Assembly: GCA_947302765.1 (NCBI GenBank)
Contig: CAMYWN010000002.1
Coordinates: forward strand, 1-41,630
Length of the DNA: 41,630 nt
Direction: 5' to 3'
Source: an uncultured Candidatus Saccharibacteria bacterium
GTDB lineage: Bacteria > Patescibacteriota > Saccharimonadia > Saccharimonadales > Saccharimonadaceae
Both the position numbers and the translations under genes were made by a program. Under the pieces are notes generated by a model that worked only from the letters and a program-made list of their open reading frames with translations, searched no databases and had not been told where the DNA came from. Below, piece after piece: positions 34,836 through 41,630 of the stretch (its first letter is position 1; the number at the start of each line of letters is the position of its first letter).

Positions 34836-36162
34836 ATTCGTAGGCCAAATATAATACACCTACTAAGACTACAATCCCTACAATCCACCAAGCTACGAAT
34901 GACGATTCGCCCTCATTCTCTGATGGTTTCAATTCGTAGTCCGCCCCCTTATTCTCCACAATCTTACGGCAACGATTTGTCTCCGGATTTAAATAATAAC
35001 CCTCCTTACATTCCTTTTTTGCCGACTCTTGAGGTATATTTCTGCACCGGCCAGTCAGAATATTCAAATATTGACCTTCGGGACATGTTTTTACTGCCAC
35101 GCTTGTTACTTTTACGCAATTTCCAGTCTCTTCATTAATTACTTTCCCCTCCTCACAGGTTTTGTATTCCTGATAAACATTCCCAGCTCCCGGCGTAGGA
35201 GCATATGTCGTCCTCCATGTCTCCTCCCCCTTCGCATCGTATCCAATCAGGGCGTAAGCCGTCCCCTTCCTCTGTCCGTTATAATAATCTAGCTTGTCAA
35301 CCACCTCCCCATCCACATCTATTAACTCAATGGTATTCTTATTTGTCGGATTTTTCGTCAAAGCAAAATCTCGTGGATAATAAGCCATGTACCCTTCCGG
35401 CTTTACTATTCCCATAAGGTCATAACTTTTATTCTTATATTTTAGATTACAACCGTCCAATAACACTTGCTCCGAGCCAGAATTATATATTTCTATAAAC
35501 TGCTCCGTTCTTGCCGTATCGTAATAACTTAATATCTCTGAAAACTGCAAGCTTCTACACTGCGGTAGCAATTTATCGTCACTTTCGTTCACCTCCTCTT
35601 TTATCAGAAAAGCCTTTGCATCATAAATCGCCTCATACTCCTTAACGTGCTCAAATAAATTAGTTTCCACATTCCGTACCAAAACCGTTGGCTCAGCCGA
35701 TTTAAAATCCTTATAACATTCATCCTTTCCCGTCCAACACACCTTATCTATTACTTCATCTCCCCTTTTTATAGTCAAACCCGCCCGAAAAGCCAGCGTC
35801 TTTGTGTAGTTCATAGCGGCTAGCTCGTTCTCGGGCGAGCTAGCCAAACGAAGGAGTATGCTCTCGCCAGTCAAAAAACTATTCTCGGGAAACTCCACCA
35901 AAACCGAGTCGTTCCCGCTTGAGTTAGTATAGCCTATAGTTATGCCAGCGAGCGAAATCATTTCGTCGGAGCTATTCTTGCCAATTTCAATCATTTCTCC
36001 GACATTACTTTTGCCGTCAATCGTATATCCAGGATTAATTGCTTTTATATATATTTCTGGCAAATCACTATTTACTTCTACCGCAAATACACGACAACAC
36101 ATCGCTATCAAAGCAATCATTAAGCCACACATTAAGACGACAATTCTATTTTTTCTTTTCAT
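34783..36162 (-). CDS. Secreted lamin-tail-domain (LTD) protein with Cys repeats and C-terminal TM
   Basis: Two LTD-like segments (EMIEIGKNSSDEMISLAGITIGY; EQFIEIYNSGSEQVLLDGCNLKY), three C-x-EG-x-xxN-xxTxxC-xK repeats, C-terminal TM. Confidence 0.75.
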   Translation of the reverse strand: MKRKNRIVVLMCGLMIALIAMCCRVFAVEVNSDLPEIYIKAINPGYTIDGKSNVGEMIEIGKNSSDEMISLAGITIGYTNSSGNDSVLVEFPENSFLTGESILLRLASSPENELAAMNYTKTLAFRAGLTIKRGDEVIDKVCWTGKDECYKDFKSAEPTVLVRNVETNLFEHVKEYEAIYDAKAFLIKEEVNESDDKLLPQCRSLQFSEILSYYDTARTEQFIEIYNSGSEQVLLDGCNLKYKNKSYDLMGIVKPEGYMAYYPRDFALTKNPTNKNTIELIDVDGEVVDKLDYYNGQRKGTAYALIGYDAKGEETWRTTYAPTPGAGNVYQEYKTCEEGKVINEETGNCVKVTSVAVKTCPEGQYLNILTGRCRNIPQESAKKECKEGYYLNPETNRCRKIVENKGADYELKPSENEGESSFVAWWIVGIVVLVGVLYLAYEFRSELVRLFRRALRLSH

Positions 36163-36221
36163 GCCGCAAACTTAGCACTCAAGCTATAGAAACGCAACCC
36201 CCTTCGTGGTATAATCAAAGC

Positions 36222-36923
36222 ATGAGTGTTTTCGCCTCTATCGGAATCGTTATCCTGTCTATGCTAATCATGTCGTCTCTCCAAATCGTACCTGGAGTTT
36301 TTGCTTTGTTTTATCATTACGCCCTTGGCAAACGCTCACGCCGCAAGGCTTCCATATTAGGGCTCTTTTTTATTCTAGGTACCGAAGTTATCTCTGCTTG
36401 CCTTTTCCTTTCCTCCTATTATCTAGTAAACCTCTTGTTTCTCGGCGAAGCTCGACCAGAAAATAGTTTCGTTGTCTGGCTAGCCGCCGGAGTTACTCTA
36501 GCATTAGCATTTTCGAGCTTCTTCTTTTATTATCATAAAGGCTCCACTACTACTTTTCTATCCAGAAAATACGCCAAATCCCTCCATCGCTATGCCACAA
36601 AAACCAATCGCCTATCCGACGCTTTCACACTTGGCGCACTTTCAAATGTCTGCGAACTCCCTTTTACACTTCCTCTGTTTATTATTACAGCAATCGAAAT
36701 CATGGAGATGTCAGCCGCATATGTCGCCAACGACCTCCTTACCGTCTTATACATTATCACCCCCACCATTCCACTTTTTATCATTTATTACAAATATCAT
36801 ACTCACCACAACCTTGCCGACATTTTAAGATCGCGCGCCAAAGAAAAGACCTTCACAAAATTTATTATCAGTTTTAGTTATCTAATAATCGCATTATTAA
36901 TTATAATCTTCAGGGCAATTTAA
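36222..36923 (+). CDS. Polytopic membrane protein of unknown function
   Basis: About 6 TM segments; start corrected to 36222 (TATAAT-N6-ATG). Confidence 0.75.
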   Translation: MSVFASIGIVILSMLIMSSLQIVPGVFALFYHYALGKRSRRKASILGLFFILGTEVISACLFLSSYYLVNLLFLGEARPENSFVVWLAAGVTLALAFSSFFFYYHKGSTTTFLSRKYAKSLHRYATKTNRLSDAFTLGALSNVCELPFTLPLFIITAIEIMEMSAAYVANDLLTVLYIITPTIPLFIIYYKYHTHHNLADILRSRAKEKTFTKFIISFSYLIIALLIIIFRAI

Positions 36924-36924
36924 A

Positions 36925-37164
36925 ATGGAAGAATTCGATCTCGACAAAATCACTAAAGCACTAAAAATCGACGCCAAAGCTATAGGCATACCCTCTGGTG
37001 CCGCCGAAGATTTTATCCAGAAGTCCCTTAAAGCCGCCACAAAAAAGCTTAGCACAAAAACTATCATTACAGAAAAAGATCTACAACGTACCCTAGCCAA
37101 AGAATTAAAAAAATACCATCAAGATTTAGCTTATGTTTATGAAAATCGTGATACAATTATATAA
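36925..37164 (+). CDS. Small hypothetical protein (79 aa)
   Basis: ORF tightly packed between flanking genes, same strand. Confidence 0.65.
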   Translation: MEEFDLDKITKALKIDAKAIGIPSGAAEDFIQKSLKAATKKLSTKTIITEKDLQRTLAKELKKYHQDLAYVYENRDTII

Positions 37165-37166
37165 AG

Positions 37167-38534
37167 ATGGGCAAAAAATACGATTTTAAATACATAGTCA
37201 TAGGCAGTGGCCCAGCCGGCAGTGCTGCAGCCTTAACTCTTGGCAAAGCCAAAAAACGTGTCGCCCTCGTCGAAGGACGTTATTTTGGTGGCTCAAACCT
37301 CAACACTCGTGACATCCCCTATGCTGTTGCGCTGGATTTTTCCCACACATATTCCAAAGCACGTTCACTCCCAGAATTTGGGCACCAAGATTTAACCTTT
37401 AATTTTTCCACTATTGCTTCTCGTGAGCTTAAAGCTATCGTCAATGCCGGCGGTAACAATCAAAAGCTCTACGAAGAATCCGGCATAATTTGTTTCAATG
37501 GTTTTGCTAACTTTCTTGACCCTCATACTATTGCTATCGGTAATCGCAGAATTACCTCAGAGAATTTCATCATCGCTACTGGCTCACACCTCAAAATTAG
37601 CGAAATTTCTGGCACCGAAACCGTCGGATTCTTATCCCCCGAAACTGCAATTAAAACTAGACGTCTTCCCAAAGTTCTCGCTATCGTTGGCGGCGGTTCC
37701 ACCGGTTGCGAAATCGCCTCGTTTTATGCGGAACTTGGTGTCAAAGTAATTCTATTTGAATTCGCCGAACGTCTCCTCCCCAAGGAAGATCAAGAAGTCG
37801 GAGAAACTATCTCGAACTACTTCACACAAGAATTAGGTATGTCCGTCTTTACCAGCACCAAAGTCGTCGCCATTCAAGAAGACAGCTTTAGTAAATCCGT
37901 TATTTTCCGCTTCGAAAACCAAGAAAAACTCATCCGCGTAGACAATATAGTCCTAGCCACCGGTAGCGAACCTAACTTAGATTGCGGCCTCGAAAACGCC
38001 AAAGTCAAATACAAAAACTCCGGCATTGTTGTTAATAAACACTTTGAAACCACAGCCAAACACATTTACGCCATCGGAGATTGTATCAGCACCGAATCTT
38101 CCACTGAGCGCGCCTACACCGAGGGTCTCACTCTCGCCACTAACCTCATCCATAAGTCAAAAAACATCCTCAACTATCATGGCTTCATTCGTCAAACTAA
38201 TACCTTCCCAGAAGTCGCCACTATTGGCTATAGCGAAGACGATCTAATTAAACGCGATCGCAAATACAAAAAAGCCATCATCAAACTAGACGAGATCCCA
38301 GCAAGCAAGATTTATAATTTCAACTATGGTTTCATCAAGCTCTTGTCTGATAAGAATAATCGCCTCATCGGCGCCAGCCTCGTCTGTCCTAACGCTAGCC
38401 TTATCGCCAACGAAGTTTCTGTTGTCATCAGACATCACCTCACGGCTCTCGAGTTAGCTAGCACCCCCCATATCATGAATAGTTTCAATTATGCTCTTAA
38501 ACTAGCTGCGAAAAAAATAGTCGAAAAAAAATAA
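37167..38534 (+). CDS. FAD/NAD(P)-dependent oxidoreductase of the class I disulfide reductase family, redox Cys pair missing
   Basis: IVIGSGPAGSAAALTLGKAKKRVALVEG, GGSNLNTRDIP in place of GGTCxNxGCIP, ATGS, AIVGGGSTGCEIASFYAELGVKVILFE, IYAIGDC. Confidence 0.85.
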   Translation: MGKKYDFKYIVIGSGPAGSAAALTLGKAKKRVALVEGRYFGGSNLNTRDIPYAVALDFSHTYSKARSLPEFGHQDLTFNFSTIASRELKAIVNAGGNNQKLYEESGIICFNGFANFLDPHTIAIGNRRITSENFIIATGSHLKISEISGTETVGFLSPETAIKTRRLPKVLAIVGGGSTGCEIASFYAELGVKVILFEFAERLLPKEDQEVGETISNYFTQELGMSVFTSTKVVAIQEDSFSKSVIFRFENQEKLIRVDNIVLATGSEPNLDCGLENAKVKYKNSGIVVNKHFETTAKHIYAIGDCISTESSTERAYTEGLTLATNLIHKSKNILNYHGFIRQTNTFPEVATIGYSEDDLIKRDRKYKKAIIKLDEIPASKIYNFNYGFIKLLSDKNNRLIGASLVCPNASLIANEVSVVIRHHLTALELASTPHIMNSFNYALKLAAKKIVEKK

Positions 38535-38547
38535 ACCCAGATAATTC

Positions 38548-38624
38548 TGGTTGCGGGGGTTGGATTTGAACCAACGACCTTTTGGTTATGAGCCAAACGA
38601 GCTACCAGGCTGCTCTACCCCGCG
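38548..38624 (-). tRNA. Initiator tRNA-fMet (anticodon CAT), CCA encoded
   Basis: CGCGGGGTAGAGCAGCCTGGTAGCTCGTTTGGCTCATAACCAAAAGGTCGTTGGTTCAAATCCAACCCCCGCAACCA; C1xA72 mismatch diagnostic of initiator. Confidence 0.95.
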
Positions 38625-38767
38625 ATGTACCATACATTATAGCTCATTAGCATCATTATGTCAATATTTTCCAATATCTCAACACCTTCGGCTAGCAACC
38701 AACATAACGATCATAGTAAGCTACCAACCCATCGATTATGGCTAATAGCTAAGCCATTACGCCAACG

Positions 38768-39907
38768 CTATTCTTTAAAGTTATGCTCCGTCGTCACTGA
38801 AAAGTCTTTCCACAAGCCATCATCGCCCAGGATTAATGGGCCACCTATCACTAAGTCACCCTGCCCTTCTGCGTCTAGAGTCACTTTAACCCTTTTATAC
38901 AAATCGTTTGCCCTACCTGTCGAATCCACCACAAATTGATTCTCAATACTAACCGGCTCGTCACCATCTTTAAGATAATTAATACTCACAGGTTCCTCAT
39001 TATTGTTGCCACTATCGAAGCTCATAATCGCTATTTCAAACAGACCGTCCGCTTTCTTTACCGAATCACTCCCATTATAAACGGCAGGTAATTCTATAAT
39101 AGCCTCACATTTATCAGCGCCCTCATTACAGCTAATAGTACGCATCTCATTCTGGACAGTCTTGTCATTGGACTTCATTACAACCTCCTTAGAAACAGAC
39201 CCATCACCCCCAGTATCGCCACTAGTCAAAAATACTGTACCCAAGTTAGTCCCAGTCTCGTCATTATCACCATCTAATGACGGAAAAGTAAAATCATCAA
39301 AATTAAAGCCACTCGGTGCCTGCAAAATCGTCACGGATAATTTAGAATTTCCGCCCCACCGGACCTTTATCTTTTTTATTTCGCTCGCCGAACCGGATGC
39401 GAACACTGGTTTAAACACTGCTGTCTCATATGGCCGAAGACTCTTAGTTTGTTCTTGCGGCTGATTATTTATCTTCACGCAGGTATAGTATTGCTGCATA
39501 TTATTCCCATTCCCATCTTCTTCTACCTCTATACCTACATTTGAAGTTACAGTTCGGCCAAGCATTTTGGCCACCATGTCACAATCAGGATTATTCATAT
39601 AATATAAGATATAGCTACAGGCACCACTATCGTCATTCGGTAGTCCCCCGTCAGGATTAACACTCGACGCTGCCGTGTATCCGGCCGCCTTGCAATTCTT
39701 ATAGTTCAGATACGCCAACTTAGCGTCTTCTACGCCAGCCATCGCCGCATCATAAGCAGACTGCGACAAATCCGCGTTCGAAGTTCGCTCCATTTGTGAA
39801 ACGATTAGCGTGGCAAAACTCGCCACGACAATAACAAGTATCAACGTAGATATCGCCACAATATAAAAAGACGCAGCACCTTTTCTCCTATCACCTAGAC
39901 TAATCAT
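38768..39907 (-). CDS. PilX-like pilus assembly/pseudopilin protein
   Basis: RRKGAASFYIVAISTLILVIVVASFATLIVSQMERTSNADLSQSAYDAAMAGVEDAK; start at ATG 39907 with ggaggaag SD, overlapping the upstream gene. Confidence 0.7.
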   Translation of the reverse strand: MISLGDRRKGAASFYIVAISTLILVIVVASFATLIVSQMERTSNADLSQSAYDAAMAGVEDAKLAYLNYKNCKAAGYTAASSVNPDGGLPNDDSGACSYILYYMNNPDCDMVAKMLGRTVTSNVGIEVEEDGNGNNMQQYYTCVKINNQPQEQTKSLRPYETAVFKPVFASGSASEIKKIKVRWGGNSKLSVTILQAPSGFNFDDFTFPSLDGDNDETGTNLGTVFLTSGDTGGDGSVSKEVVMKSNDKTVQNEMRTISCNEGADKCEAIIELPAVYNGSDSVKKADGLFEIAIMSFDSGNNNEEPVSINYLKDGDEPVSIENQFVVDSTGRANDLYKRVKVTLDAEGQGDLVIGGPLILGDDGLWKDFSVTTEHNFKE

Positions 39908-40874
39908 TTTTTCTTCCTCCACTCGCCAAAGCGGTAATATTAAATTTATTAATCGCACAAAAATCCAAATCATTCGCCCCGCCCGAAACCTTACAGTTTT
40001 CGTCATTGATATTAATCCCACTGTCTATCGTTCCAAGCGTAATCGATAGATTATACAAAGTTCCATCTCCAATCGCCGGCGTCTCAACGTCAAATCCATA
40101 CACCGCCACCTTGCTTTCATTCGTCAAAATCTCCGCCATATCTTCACCAATATCAAAACCATTATCTAGCGTGAACAGGATACTATCATTAATATCACTA
40201 GACTCAGCTCCACTGGGCCCATTATTAAAGTAACTAAACGCATCTCCTGGCGGATTAATCAAATCCCTACATACCGCTCTTTTCTCATCCTTAATTCTCA
40301 GTAAACGTCCACCCTTTTCCTTCCCCCAAATCTCTGTAAAACCGCCAGAGCTATTATCTTGTACCCTAAAGGAAAGCCCGTTCATCTCCGCACTATTACG
40401 ATCTTCCACTTCATAGTCACTATTGAAAAAATATCCCGAATTCCAGATGTACGAATAATTTCCCAGACACACCGCCCCATAAACTGGCACACCTTCAAAA
40501 ATCCTGTCTCCGCCCTTATAAATATCTCCCCTCTGAGACACCGCAATCAACCCCGCGCCATTATAATCCAAACATTTATCCTTGTCACTCCCATCCCCAT
40601 ACACCCCACGACACAAAGACTCAAAACTCATAATCATTGGCGCCTTATGTACAGTTGTTTTTATCTCCTCGGTCACCTCAGTACCTACAGTATTAACTAA
40701 ATTCAAGGTTATTCCTCTTCTATACGACGAAACCGCCCCATTAATCACAAACACAATAATAATTGAGAGAACTCCAATAAACGCCATTGATAAAGAAAGT
40801 TCGACCAAGGTAAATCCACTCCGAAATAATCGCTTTTTACTCCAATCGGACTGCTTCTTTTCAAAATATCTCAT
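39900..40874 (-). CDS. Type IV prepilin-like protein (PilW-like)
   Basis: RSGFTLVELSLSMAFIGVLSIIIVFVINGAVSSYRRG: prepilin cleavage/N-methylation motif. Confidence 0.85.
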   Translation of the reverse strand: MRYFEKKQSDWSKKRLFRSGFTLVELSLSMAFIGVLSIIIVFVINGAVSSYRRGITLNLVNTVGTEVTEEIKTTVHKAPMIMSFESLCRGVYGDGSDKDKCLDYNGAGLIAVSQRGDIYKGGDRIFEGVPVYGAVCLGNYSYIWNSGYFFNSDYEVEDRNSAEMNGLSFRVQDNSSGGFTEIWGKEKGGRLLRIKDEKRAVCRDLINPPGDAFSYFNNGPSGAESSDINDSILFTLDNGFDIGEDMAEILTNESKVAVYGFDVETPAIGDGTLYNLSITLGTIDSGININDENCKVSGGANDLDFCAINKFNITALASGGRKND

Positions 40875-40876
40875 CG

Positions 40877-41630
40877 CTACACACGTCTCCTACATCTATT
40901 ATTTCCAGAATCCATAATTACATCTATCCCAACGGCATTGCCCGCATTATTCGCAATTCTCACATCAGCACTAATCGCACTCGGGGCCCCATCAATTCCA
41001 TTTGGGTTAATACAAAAATCCACATCTTCATATGAAAACTTCAGATCATCTGCACGAAAAGCAGCCGATAACTCACTCTCCGTCATCGCTTTATTCGAAA
41101 ACAGCGTATGAACTTTACCAGAATACGGATGTCTAACTATCAAAATAGTCCCCTCAAAAGGTTTAGGACTAGAATCTCCTACAACCTTCTCCTGAACCCC
41201 CACCCCCCACTTTGGTGAATATGTTTCAATAACTCCAGCTAAAGCCTCCCCGCCTCCAGTACTCTCACCCGAATCATCACTATTCGCTGGGACCGTTGTA
41301 CTCAATCCCACAATTTGCAATAAAGCAGTCAATCCAGTATTTTCCATAACGTCAGCCATTTCAGGATTATTACGCACCCACCAATCAGGATCTTTACCCA
41401 CCAACGTATAAACACAAAAACCTTGCTCCGTCTCCAAACCAGCCCCCTTCAAATGTTCCAAGCATCCGCTACTATCACCACTCCCGCTATCGCCGCCATC
41501 GCTATCACCACCACTACCCTCATCATCGTTCTCCTCGCTATCAAAAACTATCATCTTACCATACACTACCGTGTCTTCGCTTCTACCGTAACCCGACCCC
41601 TGCACATTTAGCACCCCATCATAAACACCT
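40877..41630 (-). CDS. Partial pilus-cluster protein truncated by the window edge
   Basis: Frame stays open upstream of 41614 (GVYDGVLNVQGSGYG...); C-terminus DVIMDSGNNRCRRRV; adjacent to prepilin genes. Confidence 0.6.
   Translation of the reverse strand, partial: GVYDGVLNVQGSGYGRSEDTVVYGKMIVFDSEENDDEGSGGDSDGGDSGSGDSSGCLEHLKGAGLETEQGFCVYTLVGKDPDWWVRNNPEMADVMENTGLTALLQIVGLSTTVPANSDDSGESTGGGEALAGVIETYSPKWGVGVQEKVVGDSSPKPFEGTILIVRHPYSGKVHTLFSNKAMTESELSAAFRADDLKFSYEDVDFCINPNGIDGAPSAISADVRIANNAGNAVGIDVIMDSGNNRCRRRV

Noticed and set aside
1-41630. Alternative genetic code (UGA as Gly) seen in some Patescibacteria
   Set aside because: UGA is used as a normal stop (e.g. the aldolase fusion ends with TGA at 30837-30839), so the standard bacterial code fits.

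Overview
Window from a compact, AT-leaning genome that most resembles Candidatus Saccharibacteria/Patescibacteria. This assignment is an inference from gene content and style; I ran no search. Housekeeping genes recognised: pnp, a small alarmone synthetase, rpsO, an aquaporin gene, truB, recX, recA, murB, folD, rpsJ, tpiA, rplY, grpE, hrcA (with a CIRCE operator) and an adk-like gene. There are three tRNAs: Gly-TCC, His-GTG and initiator Met-CAT. Envelope and secretion genes include a TrbL/VirB6-like protein, a VirB2-like/NlpC-like fusion, two P/T-rich surface proteins, a lamin-tail-domain protein and a type IV pilin-like cluster at the right edge. There is no rRNA, transposase or CRISPR array. 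Most notable observations: (1) a recurrent composite start signal TGn-TATAAT-N6/7-ATG, implying leaderless transcripts for about ten genes and including two face-to-face divergent pairs; (2) a consensus promoter driving a ~385-nt structured leader before two small unknown ORFs; (3) long structured stem elements in the pnp leader and between recA and a broken Nudix gene; (4) a PfkB-like/class I aldolase fusion whose kinase domain seems to lack the catalytic Asp; (5) a disulfide-reductase-family flavoprotein lacking both redox cysteines; (6) many short-period in-frame and intergenic tandem repeats; (7) an initiator tRNA with a non-canonical 3GC stem.
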